Below are positions 7,603 to 16,063 of a stretch of 64,000 nucleotides of DNA, piece after piece. The notes beneath the pieces were generated by a model that saw only the letters and a program-made list of their open reading frames with translations, did not search any database and was not told the DNA's origin. The DNA is taken from assembly GCF_009741375.1 (NCBI RefSeq), contig NZ_WOWP01000061.1, positions 62,001-126,000 of the forward strand, read 5' to 3'. Source of the DNA: Flavobacterium rakeshii (lineage in GTDB: Bacteria; Bacteroidota; Bacteroidia; Flavobacteriales; Flavobacteriaceae). Within the stretch, counting starts at the first letter, position 1. The number at the start of each line of letters is the position of its first letter. The translations under genes and the position numbers were made by a program.

Positions 7603-10413
7603 ATGAAACACCTTCGACTATGGATGTTCCTGGTCGCTGCGCCTTTATTAGGGACAGCTCAGGATCTTCAGGGCGACAGCCCGATTCCCCTGGATCCGGA
7701 TGTAAGAACCGGAAAACTTAAAAACGGACTTACCTATTACATCAGGAAAAATAATAAGCCGGAAGATAAAGTAGACCTGAGGCTTGTAATTAATGCAGGG
7801 TCTATTTTGGAAAATGACGACCAGCAGGGACTTGCTCACTTTATGGAGCACATGTGTTTTAACGGCACAAAAAACTTTCCTAAAAACAAACTGGTGGATT
7901 ATCTGCAAAGTATAGGGGTAAAGTTTGGGCAGCACCTTAATGCTTATACCAGTTTTGATGAAACAGTTTATTTTCTTCCTATTCCTTCTGATGATCCCGA
8001 AAAGCTTGAAAAAGGCTTTAGTATTATAGAAGACTGGGCTTTTAATGCTGTACTGACTCCTGAAGAAATTGATAAGGAAAGAGGAGTGGTGTTGGAGGAA
8101 TACCGCCTTGGACTTGGAGCCGATGACAGAATGAGGAAACAGTTTATGCCAAAAGTGATGTATCAGTCGCATTATGCTAACCGTATGCCTATTGGTAAAA
8201 AAGAGATATTGGAAAACTTTACCTACGATAAGATTACGAGTTTTTATAAAGACTGGTACAGACCGGACCTTATGGCTGTTATCGTAGTAGGAGATATCGA
8301 TGTGGATGAGATGGAAAAGAAAGTAAAGAAACACTTTGCATCGTATAAAAATCCTAAAAACGAACGCCCGAGAAAAGTATTTGAAGTGCCTAACCATGAA
8401 GAAACTTTTGTTTGTGTAGAGACAGATAAAGAGGCTTCGGGTACAAGGGTGCAGTTAATGTATAAAGATCATGATGAGCCTAAGCCTATGGAGACTGTTA
8501 GTGATATGGAAAAAGAATTGGCAGAAATGCTTTTTTCTACCATGCTTAACAATAGATTAAATGAATTTACAAATAAACCAAACCCTCCTTTTGTTTTTGG
8601 TTACACGTATCATGGTGAAACCTGGGCTAAGACAAAAAAAGCCTATCAGTCGTTTGCAATGACTCAGGAAGACAAGCAGCTGGATGCTCTAAGGGTTTTG
8701 GTTGAGGAGAATGAAAGGGTTAAAAAGTTTGGGTTTACACAGGGTGAACTTGACAGGGCGAAAACCGAGTTTTATGCTATGCTTGAAACTCAGTATAATG
8801 ATAGGGATAAAGAAGAGTCTTCCTATTATGTAGGTCAATACCAGGAAAATTTCCTTAATAAAACACCTGTTCCGGGTATTGAATGGATTTATAATACATC
8901 ACAAAAGCTGATAAATGAGGTGTCATTAAATGATATTAACAGGCTTATAAATGATTATCTTAAAGATGATAACAGAGTAGTTGTATTTACCGGACCAGAG
9001 AAGGAAGGACTAAAAAAACCTACCGAGGCTGAAGTTCTTGAAGTTCTTAATGTTGATGCTGGTAATCTTACAGCCTATGAAGATGAGCCTGTTGCAACAA
9101 GCCTGTTGAGAAATGAGCTAAAACCGGGTAGTGTAGTTAAAAAAGAAACAAACGATAAGTTAGGTACTACAACATTACTCCTTTCTAACGGGGCTAAGGT
9201 TACTTATAAAAAGACCGACTTTAAAAATGATGAGGTTTTAATGAGAGCTATTAGTTACGGAGGCTCTAATCTGGTAAGCGATGAAGATTACAGAAAAGTT
9301 TATTTAGGTTTTGCTGCTGTAAATGAAGCTGGTTTTTCTGGTCTTGACAAAAATGCCATAGATAAGTTTATGACGGGTAAAATAGCTTCGGTACGTCCGT
9401 TTATTTCTGATTATTTTGAAATGTTGTCAGGAAGTTCTACTCCTAAAGATATGGAATATATGTTCCAAATGGTATATGCTTATTTTACAGATGTTAACTA
9501 TGATGAGGAAGCTTTTGAGCGCTATAAGCAAAAACAAAGCGGCTTTACAAAAAACATGCTTTCTCAGCCTGCTTATTATTTCCGTCAGGAATTTTATTCC
9601 TTTATTAATAAGGATAATCCAAGATTTATTAGAGTTTTTCCTGATGAAGAGATATGGAATAATGTGGATTATGAGCTTTCTCATGATATTTTTAAAGAGC
9701 GTTTCTCTAATGCTGCCGATTTTGAGTTTTTCTTTATAGGTAATATTGATGATAATAATATACAGGAGTTTGCTTCTAAGTATCTTGCTTCGCTGCCGTC
9801 TTCTGAAAAAAGAGAGAAAGCAACTGATTTAGGTTACAGGAAAATAAAGGGTTCTCATAAAAAAGTAGTACACAAAGGAGCAGATCCAAAAAGTAATGTA
9901 ACCATTATGTATTATGGAGATGCTAAGTATGATGCTAAAGAGGCATTGGCTTTAAATGCTTTAGGAGAGATACTTACTATTAAGCTACTCGAGGAATTAA
10001 GGGAAAAGGAAAGTGGTGTGTATGGTATACGTGCAAGTGGTGGTATGGATAAATTTCCTGTAGAGAATTTCAGGTTCAATATATCTTTCCCTTGTGGACC
10101 TGAGAATGCCGAAAAACTTACTGAGATGGCTTTGCAGGAGGTGCAAAAGATAGTGGATAACGGTCCTGAGGAAAAAGATCTTGTTAAGTATAAGGAAGGA
10201 GAGCTTTTGGACTATAAAGAAAATATTAAAGAAAACAGGTACTGGTTAAGTTATCTTACATCGCAATGGACAGACAATACAAGCCCAGAAAGAATATTTA
10301 CTTTAGAAGAAAGAATAAATGGGGTGACGGCAAAACAGGTACAGGCTGTTGCTAAAAAATACCTTACTAAAGATAAAGTTATAGGTATGCTTATGCCGGA
10401 AGAAGCAAATTAA
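7603..10413 (+). CDS. M16 family zinc metallopeptidase (insulinase/PqqL-like), exported
   Basis: A 936-residue protein with a signal peptide (WMFLVAAPLLGTAQ, cleavage near residue 19-20). The inverted zinc motif HxxEH appears as HFMEH at residues 79-83, and the third ligand Glu lies in ERGVVLEEYR about 75 residues on. The second M16 half (about 520-930) lacks HxxEH, as expected for the inactive partner half; it keeps LREKESGVYGIRASG, the usual substrate-side motif. Such peptidases degrade peptides in the periplasm. No C-terminal T9SS domain is visible. It is convergent with the next gene, overlapping it by 4 bases. Confidence 0.88.
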   Translation: MKHLRLWMFLVAAPLLGTAQDLQGDSPIPLDPDVRTGKLKNGLTYYIRKNNKPEDKVDLRLVINAGSILENDDQQGLAHFMEHMCFNGTKNFPKNKLVDYLQSIGVKFGQHLNAYTSFDETVYFLPIPSDDPEKLEKGFSIIEDWAFNAVLTPEEIDKERGVVLEEYRLGLGADDRMRKQFMPKVMYQSHYANRMPIGKKEILENFTYDKITSFYKDWYRPDLMAVIVVGDIDVDEMEKKVKKHFASYKNPKNERPRKVFEVPNHEETFVCVETDKEASGTRVQLMYKDHDEPKPMETVSDMEKELAEMLFSTMLNNRLNEFTNKPNPPFVFGYTYHGETWAKTKKAYQSFAMTQEDKQLDALRVLVEENERVKKFGFTQGELDRAKTEFYAMLETQYNDRDKEESSYYVGQYQENFLNKTPVPGIEWIYNTSQKLINEVSLNDINRLINDYLKDDNRVVVFTGPEKEGLKKPTEAEVLEVLNVDAGNLTAYEDEPVATSLLRNELKPGSVVKKETNDKLGTTTLLLSNGAKVTYKKTDFKNDEVLMRAISYGGSNLVSDEDYRKVYLGFAAVNEAGFSGLDKNAIDKFMTGKIASVRPFISDYFEMLSGSSTPKDMEYMFQMVYAYFTDVNYDEEAFERYKQKQSGFTKNMLSQPAYYFRQEFYSFINKDNPRFIRVFPDEEIWNNVDYELSHDIFKERFSNAADFEFFFIGNIDDNNIQEFASKYLASLPSSEKREKATDLGYRKIKGSHKKVVHKGADPKSNVTIMYYGDAKYDAKEALALNALGEILTIKLLEELREKESGVYGIRASGGMDKFPVENFRFNISFPCGPENAEKLTEMALQEVQKIVDNGPEEKDLVKYKEGELLDYKENIKENRYWLSYLTSQWTDNTSPERIFTLEERINGVTAKQVQAVAKKYLTKDKVIGMLMPEEAN

Positions 10414-11177
10414 TCTTTATAACAAACAGGGATAATTTCTCCCTTGGCAAGACAAAATCGCTCCACATCAGCTGGGGCGATTTTTTTTGTGTAATCTTCC
10501 TCAACGACCCGGAAACCGATGCTTCTTAACTTGTCAAAATAATCACGACCGTATACTCGTACGTGGTCATATTGCCCAAATATTCTGGCACGTTCTTTTG
10601 GGTCGGTAATAGAATCGTCTTCAAAAGTAGTTTCGCGGTTTAAATCCTGCGGAATCTGGAAAATCCCCATGCCTCCCGGTTTCATTATGCGGTACAGCTC
10701 CTGCATGGCTTTGGTATCATCTGGGATGTGTTCTAAAACGTGGTTGCACAGTATGAAATCGTAGCTGTTGTCCTCAAATGGGAGGTTGCATATGTCTGCC
10801 TTAACATCTGCAAGAGGAGAGTTAAGGTCGGTAGTCGTGTAATCTAAGTTTTTTTGGTTCCTAAAGCGTTTGTAAAAAGCCTGTTCGGGAGCAAAATGGA
10901 GTACTTTTTTGTGACCTGTAAAAAAATCAGTCTCGTTTTTAAGGTATAACCATAGCAGGCGGTGCCTTTCCAGGGAAAGGGTGCCGGGTGCCAATACATT
11001 ATTACGCTGATGCCCGTAACCGTACGGCAAAAAGCTTTTAAAGCTTTTGCCGTCTATAGGGTCGGTATATGTATTACCTTTTAAGGCTAATGCAACTACA
11101 GGTCTAACCACATAGCTTAACCTAATAAGCAATGGTCTTGGTATGGTGTTGAGAACTAATTTAAACAGTTTTTTCAT
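10410..11177 (-). CDS. Class I SAM-dependent methyltransferase
   Basis: A 255-residue protein of the Methyltransf_11 type. It has KVLHFAPEQAF and YTTTDLNSPLADVKADI (SAM-binding region with acidic ends), then LPFEDNSYDFILCNHVLEHI and MKPGGMGIFQIP. The N-terminus has a hydrophobic, positively charged stretch (PRPLLIRLSYVVRPVVALAL) that may associate with membrane. The substrate cannot be told. Its ATG overlaps the stop of map in a TAATG arrangement, so the two are translationally coupled in one operon. It converges on the M16 peptidase gene. Confidence 0.8.
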   Translation of the reverse strand: MKKLFKLVLNTIPRPLLIRLSYVVRPVVALALKGNTYTDPIDGKSFKSFLPYGYGHQRNNVLAPGTLSLERHRLLWLYLKNETDFFTGHKKVLHFAPEQAFYKRFRNQKNLDYTTTDLNSPLADVKADICNLPFEDNSYDFILCNHVLEHIPDDTKAMQELYRIMKPGGMGIFQIPQDLNRETTFEDDSITDPKERARIFGQYDHVRVYGRDYFDKLRSIGFRVVEEDYTKKIAPADVERFCLAKGEIIPVCYKD

Positions 11178-11995
11178 TACAGTACTAAAGGTACAGCCCT
11201 AAACTCATCTTCTTCGTTAGACTCAATTCCTAAAGCTTTGTATACATAAGCAAAAGTAGAAAGCAGTTCCGGTTTGCCGTCTACAAGGGCTACATCGTGC
11301 TCAAAGTGTGCACTTGGTTTTTTGTCGGCAGTTACAATAGTCCAACCGTCTTTAAGTTGCTTTACATTTTTAGTACCCATGTTAATCATAGGTTCAATGG
11401 CAACCACCATACCTTCAATGAACTTTTTACCACGACCGCGTTTACCATAGTTAGGCATGTTTGGATCTTCGTGCATTTTTCTGCCAAGTCCGTGACCTAC
11501 AAGGTCCCTAACTACACCATAGCCGTGACCTTCGGTATATTGTTGTATGGCGTGACCTACGTCTTCCACGCGGTTCCCTATTTTAAATTCTCTTATACCT
11601 ATGTATAGTGATTCTTTAGTAACTTTTAATAGCTTGCGGGTTTCTTCGGCAACATTACCTATTTCAAAAGTATAGGCATGGTCTCCGTAAAACTCATTTT
11701 TAAGAGCACCACAGTCTACCGATACGATGTCGCCATCCTCAATAGGTCTGTTAGTAGGTAATCCGTGTACAACCTGTTCGTTAACGCTGGTTAACAGGGT
11801 TGACGGACAGTTATAAAGTCCTTTAAACCCCGGTACAGCACCGTGGTCACGAATAAACTCTTCGGCAAGCCTGTCAAGGTGAAGGGTGGTTACACCCTCT
11901 TTTATTTCAGAGGCAATCATACCTAGTGTTTTAGAAACAATCAGGGCACTTTCGCGCATCAGTTCTATTTCTTCTCTGGTCTTTTGGATAATCAT
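11177..11995 (-). CDS. map: Type I methionine aminopeptidase
   Basis: A 272-residue MetAP. The five metal ligands can be placed: two Asp in DIVSVDCGALKNEFYGDHAY, His in VGHGLGRKMHEDP, Glu in MVVAIEPMINMG and Glu in AHFEHDVALV. It removes initiator methionine from nascent proteins and is normally essential. There is no N-terminal zinc-finger extension. It is first in an operon with the methyltransferase, and divergent from the CoA-transferase gene with its own -7 element at 12016-12023. Confidence 0.95.
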   Translation of the reverse strand: MIIQKTREEIELMRESALIVSKTLGMIASEIKEGVTTLHLDRLAEEFIRDHGAVPGFKGLYNCPSTLLTSVNEQVVHGLPTNRPIEDGDIVSVDCGALKNEFYGDHAYTFEIGNVAEETRKLLKVTKESLYIGIREFKIGNRVEDVGHAIQQYTEGHGYGVVRDLVGHGLGRKMHEDPNMPNYGKRGRGKKFIEGMVVAIEPMINMGTKNVKQLKDGWTIVTADKKPSAHFEHDVALVDGKPELLSTFAYVYKALGIESNEEDEFRAVPLVL

Positions 11996-12015
11996 ATGCT
12001 AAAATTTTTCCGCCA

Positions 12016-12023
12016 CAAAAGTA
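12016..12023 (-). promoter_or_regulatory. -7 element of the map promoter
   Basis: Minus-strand TACTTTTG, an exact TAnnTTTG, 20 bases before the map ATG. Confidence 0.55.
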
Positions 12024-12076
12024 CAACTTTCTAACGGATTATTTTTAATCCCCTTTAAAGCATGAGTTTTATCATG

Positions 12077-12105
12077 TTTTGTAAATTTATGTGACGATAA
12101 CTTTG
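12077..12105 (+). promoter_or_regulatory. Promoter of the CoA-transferase gene
   Basis: TTTTG at 12077-12081, a 16-base spacer and TAACTTTG at 12098-12105, 17 bases before the ATG. Confidence 0.65.
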
Positions 12106-12122
12106 CAGTAAAATTTTTAGGT

Positions 12123-13397
12123 ATGGGAAAATATGTAACTGCCGAAGAGGCGGTAAAAGCAGTACAGTCGGGTAACAGGGTGTATGTGCAGGCAGCGGCT
12201 GCCACACCGGGAGTGTTAACTAAAGCACTTGCCGAAAGGGCAGGCGAACTTCGTGATGTGGAGGTGTGCCACCTGCATACCGAAGGCGATGCGCCTTATG
12301 CAAACCCCGAACTGAGTGATAGTTTTTTTGTAAATTCTTTTTTTATAGGAAAAAATGTTAGGCATACCATTGCTGCCGGAAACGGATCGTATACCCCGGT
12401 GTTTTTGAGTGAGCTGCCCAGGCTTTTCAGGAAGCAGGTATTATCGCTTGATGTTGTATTTATACATGTAACGCCTCCCGACAGTCACGGATACTGTTCG
12501 CTGGGTGTTTCGGTGGAAGGTACGGTGGCGGCTATAGAAAATGCCAAAATGGTTATTGCACAGGTTAACCCTAACATGCCGCGTACGTTTGGCGATGGTT
12601 TGATTCATATTTCTGAAATTGATTATATGGTTGAGGTTGATGTGCCTTTGTTTGGGCATGAGCCTGCACCAATTAGTGAGCAGGAAGATAAGATAGGTGA
12701 ATATGTGGCATCGCTTATTGATGACAGGAGTACCCTGCAAATGGGTATAGGTTCTATACCAAATGCTGCGCTTAAAAAACTGGTAAACCACAAGGATTTG
12801 GGGTTACATACCGAAATGTTTTCAGACGGAGTTATTGATCTTATTGAAAGTAATGTAATAAACAGTAATTATAAAGGAGTGGCAAAAGGCAGGGCTTTGG
12901 CAACTTTCCTGATAGGATCCAAAAGGCTGTATGACTTTGTTGATGATAACCTTTTTATCGAAATGAGGGAATCTTCCTTTGTGAATGATACATCGGTAAT
13001 ACGAAGAAACCCGAAAATGATTGCCATTAACTCTGCTATTGAGGTAGATGTTACAGGACAGGTAAGTGCCGACTCTATCGGGTACCGCATGTATTCGGGT
13101 GTTGGCGGGCAAATGGATTTTATCCGCGGGGCATCGTTAAGTGACGGGGGTAAGGCTATTATAGCACTACCGTCTGTTACCAAAAACGGAGACAGTAAAA
13201 TTGTACCATTCCTTAAACAGGGAGGTGGTGTGGTGACTACCCGTTCCCACGTACAGTATGTGGTAACCGAATATGGTATAGCCGATCTGTATGGTAAAAA
13301 CTTAAAACAAAGGGTTAAGGAACTGGTTAAAATTGCCCACCCTGACCACAGGGAGTCTGTTGAAAGAGGCTACTACGAAGCATTCAGGAGAATGTAG
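12123..13397 (+). CDS. Acetyl-CoA hydrolase/transferase family protein (4-hydroxybutyrate CoA-transferase-like)
   Basis: A 424-residue family I CoA-transferase in its two-domain single-chain form. Visible marks are GNRVYVQAAAATPG near the N-terminus, VHVTPPDSHGYCSLG-type sequence (here FIHVTPPDSHGYCSLGVS), LQMGIGSIPNA, LHTEMFSDGVIDL with the presumed catalytic Glu, and a C-terminal SVTKNGDSKIVPFL and VTEYGIADLYGK. It likely moves CoA between acetyl-CoA and a short acid such as butyrate or 4-hydroxybutyrate. The exact acid is unknown. It is single-gene, with its own promoter and a strong terminator. Confidence 0.82.
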   Translation: MGKYVTAEEAVKAVQSGNRVYVQAAAATPGVLTKALAERAGELRDVEVCHLHTEGDAPYANPELSDSFFVNSFFIGKNVRHTIAAGNGSYTPVFLSELPRLFRKQVLSLDVVFIHVTPPDSHGYCSLGVSVEGTVAAIENAKMVIAQVNPNMPRTFGDGLIHISEIDYMVEVDVPLFGHEPAPISEQEDKIGEYVASLIDDRSTLQMGIGSIPNAALKKLVNHKDLGLHTEMFSDGVIDLIESNVINSNYKGVAKGRALATFLIGSKRLYDFVDDNLFIEMRESSFVNDTSVIRRNPKMIAINSAIEVDVTGQVSADSIGYRMYSGVGGQMDFIRGASLSDGGKAIIALPSVTKNGDSKIVPFLKQGGGVVTTRSHVQYVVTEYGIADLYGKNLKQRVKELVKIAHPDHRESVERGYYEAFRRM

Positions 13398-13419
13398 TGC
13401 ATTGATAATTTTGAAAAAG

Positions 13420-13447
13420 AAACCCTGCCAATTGGCAGGGTTTTGTG
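13420..13447. terminator. Bidirectional terminator between the CoA-transferase and gpmI genes
   Basis: AAACCCTGCC-AATT-GGCAGGGTTT is a perfect palindrome with T-rich plus-strand and A-rich minus-strand flanks, placed between two converging genes. Confidence 0.85.
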
Positions 13448-13450
13448 TTA

Positions 13451-14971
13451 TTAGGATACTAATGAATGTTGTGTCATAGCTTCCGGTTGTGGTATTCCCA
13501 TCAGTTCGCAAATGGTTGGGGCAATATCGCCCAGTATACCGTCTTTTACGTGTTTAAGGTCTTTATCTACTAAAATAATAGGCACCGGGTTAGTGGTGTG
13601 TGCTGTGTTAGGGCTACCGTCTGGGTTTACCATGGTGTCACAGTTACCGTGATCGGCAATTACTATAGTAGTATAATCATTTTCTAAAGCTGTTTCAATA
13701 ACCTGTTTTACGCAGGTATCTACTGCTTCACATGCTTTAATAGCGGCTTCCATAACACCTGTATGACCTACCATGTCTCCGTTAGCGAAGTTAAGGCAAA
13801 CAAAGTCTACTTCTTTTTTCTTCAGTTCCGGTACAAGAGCATTGGTAAGATCGAAGGCGCTCATTTCAGGCTGCAGGTCATAAGTCGCAACTTTTGGTGA
13901 AGAACAAAGTATTCTTGATTCTCCTTCAAAAGGTTCTTCACGACCACCCGAGAAGAAGAAGGTTACGTGCGGATATTTTTCGGTTTCGGCAATACGTATT
14001 TGTTTTTTACCGTTTTTGGCAACTACCTCACCAAGCGTTTCGGTTAGGTTGTCTTTATCATAAATCACATGAACGTTTTTGTAGTTGTCATCATAGTTAG
14101 TCATGGTAACATAATACAGGTTCATTTTGTGCATATTCTGCTCATGGAAATCAGTTTGGGTAAGCGCTTCGGTAAGCTGTCTTCCTCTATCTGTCCTGAA
14201 GTTAAAGAAGATAACCACATCGTTTTCCTCAATAATAGCAATAGGGTTAGTGCCGTCTTCAGTCATTACAATAGGTTTGATAAACTCATCTGTAACGCCT
14301 TCGGTATAACTTTGCTTTATGCTCTGTTCTGCATTGGTGCTAGGTACGCCTAAACCGTGAACTAACAGATCGTAAGCCAGTTTTACCCTTTCCCATCGCT
14401 TATCACGATCCATAGCATAGTAACGCCCAACTATCGATGCCAGTTGTGTAGGAGTGTTTTTAATATATTTTTCAATATCGGTCACAAAACCAAGTCCTGA
14501 TTTAGGGTCAACATCACGTCCGTCTGTAAAGGCGTGGATGTAAGAGTGGTTAACTCCGGCTTCCTGAGCAGCATCAACCAGTCCTTTAAGGTGGTCAATG
14601 TGTGAGTGTACTCCACCGTTAGAAAGCAGACCTACAAAATGTACTTTTTTGTTGTTTTGTTTAGCGTAGTTAAACGCGTCTACAAGAGGTTTTTCGGTAT
14701 TAAGTGTTTTGTTTTGTACAGCCAGGTTAATTTTTGCCAGGTCCTGGTATACAATACGACCAGCGCCAAGGTTCATGTGTCCTACCTCACTGTTTCCCAT
14801 TTGTCCTTCCGGTAAACCTACGTTAAGTCCGTCGGTACGAAGACTTGCGTTTGGGTATTTAGTATAAAGGCTGTCTATAAAAGGAGTGTTTGCATTGTCT
14901 ATTGCAGATACTTTTGGGTCTGGTGATTTACCCCAACCGTCAAGTATCATGAGGATTACTTTTTTATTCAT
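13451..14971 (-). CDS. gpmI: 2,3-bisphosphoglycerate-independent phosphoglycerate mutase
   Basis: A 506-residue alkaline-phosphatase-superfamily mutase interconverting 3- and 2-phosphoglycerate in glycolysis. The metal site is visible in VILMILDGWG (Asp), GQMGNSEVGHMNLGAGR (catalytic Ser), HAFTDGRDVDPKSG, FFNFRTDRGRQL, NFANGDMVGHTG and VIADHGNCD. These match the two-manganese enzyme. No cofactor-dependent GpmA is seen nearby. It starts at ATG with a degenerate -7 (TACTTTTA) upstream. Confidence 0.95.
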   Translation of the reverse strand: MNKKVILMILDGWGKSPDPKVSAIDNANTPFIDSLYTKYPNASLRTDGLNVGLPEGQMGNSEVGHMNLGAGRIVYQDLAKINLAVQNKTLNTEKPLVDAFNYAKQNNKKVHFVGLLSNGGVHSHIDHLKGLVDAAQEAGVNHSYIHAFTDGRDVDPKSGLGFVTDIEKYIKNTPTQLASIVGRYYAMDRDKRWERVKLAYDLLVHGLGVPSTNAEQSIKQSYTEGVTDEFIKPIVMTEDGTNPIAIIEENDVVIFFNFRTDRGRQLTEALTQTDFHEQNMHKMNLYYVTMTNYDDNYKNVHVIYDKDNLTETLGEVVAKNGKKQIRIAETEKYPHVTFFFSGGREEPFEGESRILCSSPKVATYDLQPEMSAFDLTNALVPELKKKEVDFVCLNFANGDMVGHTGVMEAAIKACEAVDTCVKQVIETALENDYTTIVIADHGNCDTMVNPDGSPNTAHTTNPVPIILVDKDLKHVKDGILGDIAPTICELMGIPQPEAMTQHSLVS

Positions 14972-15331
14972 GACTTATTATAATTTCTGCGGATTAAATT
15001 AAATTTCGTTAAAAGTACTATTTTCCATTAAAATGTGTTGGGGTAGGGGTGTATATAAATGTTAAATTTGAGTATATTTTTATAAAATTTGAATTATTCT
15101 GGTTTTTGGTAAGGTATTTGTATAATATTAGGCAAATCGCAATAATTAACTTTTTATTATTAAAAATATAATAGATTTGCTGTTAAAACGTTATTGTGTG
15201 TGAAGGAAGTAGTGATATTTTTGCTCGCTACGTATGAAAATGTTAAATAACTGATTTTAACACTGTTGGTGTTTTTTGTTTAGAAAACTTTAATTTATTT
15301 TAGCCAACCTGTTAGAAACACAAAACTATTA
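14972..15331. other. Intergenic, 360 bases, divergent between gpmI and an L,D-transpeptidase gene
   Basis: Very AT-rich. It must hold the two divergent promoters, but I find no exact TAnnTTTG on the transpeptidase side. No open frame, RNA gene or repeat stands out. Confidence 0.5.
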
Positions 15332-16063
15332 ATGAAGATGATTTACAACTTTTTTACCTCTATTTTATTTTTACTGTCAGCTGTAAACTCACCTGTTACT
15401 ATTACCACCAATACCAAAACTGTTTCTGAAACCAAAGCTGCACCACTTGTTGCCGAAGCTACTACAGTAGCAACTGCAAGCGGAGTGTATAGCCAGCTTG
15501 ATGCTAATTCCCTTTCCTTACCGGATTATGAATCGTTTGAAAGAGCTTTTGAAGGCTATGTACTTTTAAAGGAGCAGGGTAAAATTAAAAAAGACTTACT
15601 TACACTTGTTGATTTCAGCAAGTCATCTAATACCAAAAGACTTTGGATTATTGATATGAGTACCAAAACCGTATTGTATAACACCCTTGTGGCTCACGGA
15701 AGAAACAGTGGTAATGAGTTTGCTACTGCTTTCTCTAACGCTGCTAACTCTAATAAGAGTAGTTTAGGTTTTTATGCAACGGGAGAAGTTTACATAGGTA
15801 AGCACGGTACCTCACTTCGTCTTGACGGACTTGAAAAAGGAATTAACAGTAATGCCCGTAGCAGAGCTGTAGTGATTCATGGTGCTGATTATGTAAGCGA
15901 AGGTTTTATCAAGCAACATAAAAGACTGGGGAGAAGCTTAGGTTGCCCTGCGCTTCCTAACAGGATATCTAAAGAGGTGATTGATCTTATCAAAGGGAAA
16001 TCATGCCTGTTTATCTATCACCCGTCTAAAAACTATGTTTCTACGTCAAAATTAGTTTCTTAA
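15332..16063 (+). CDS. Murein L,D-transpeptidase catalytic-domain protein (YkuD_2 type)
   Basis: A 243-residue exported protein with a hydrophobic signal segment at residues 4-18. A low-complexity Thr/Ala-rich linker (about 20-50) leads to a catalytic domain with LWIIDMSTKTVLYNTLVAHG, an IHGADYVSE histidine and the cysteine motif GRSLGCPALP. The SxGCP pattern marks the YkuD_2 branch. It probably crosslinks or trims peptidoglycan stem peptides in the periplasm. It faces a second L,D-transpeptidase gene tail to tail, with a 12-base overlap. Confidence 0.82.
   Translation: MKMIYNFFTSILFLLSAVNSPVTITTNTKTVSETKAAPLVAEATTVATASGVYSQLDANSLSLPDYESFERAFEGYVLLKEQGKIKKDLLTLVDFSKSSNTKRLWIIDMSTKTVLYNTLVAHGRNSGNEFATAFSNAANSNKSSLGFYATGEVYIGKHGTSLRLDGLEKGINSNARSRAVVIHGADYVSEGFIKQHKRLGRSLGCPALPNRISKEVIDLIKGKSCLFIYHPSKNYVSTSKLVS

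Noticed and set aside
7648-8397. 249-codon open frame on the minus strand inside the M16 peptidase gene
   Set aside because: It lies wholly opposite a well-supported gene with motifs. The translation is rich in Phe, Ile, His and Cys in the manner of reverse-frame AT-rich codons, with no domain.
11999-12205. 68-codon minus-strand frame between map and the CoA-transferase gene
   Set aside because: It covers both divergent promoters and the start of the CoA-transferase gene; no recognisable domain.
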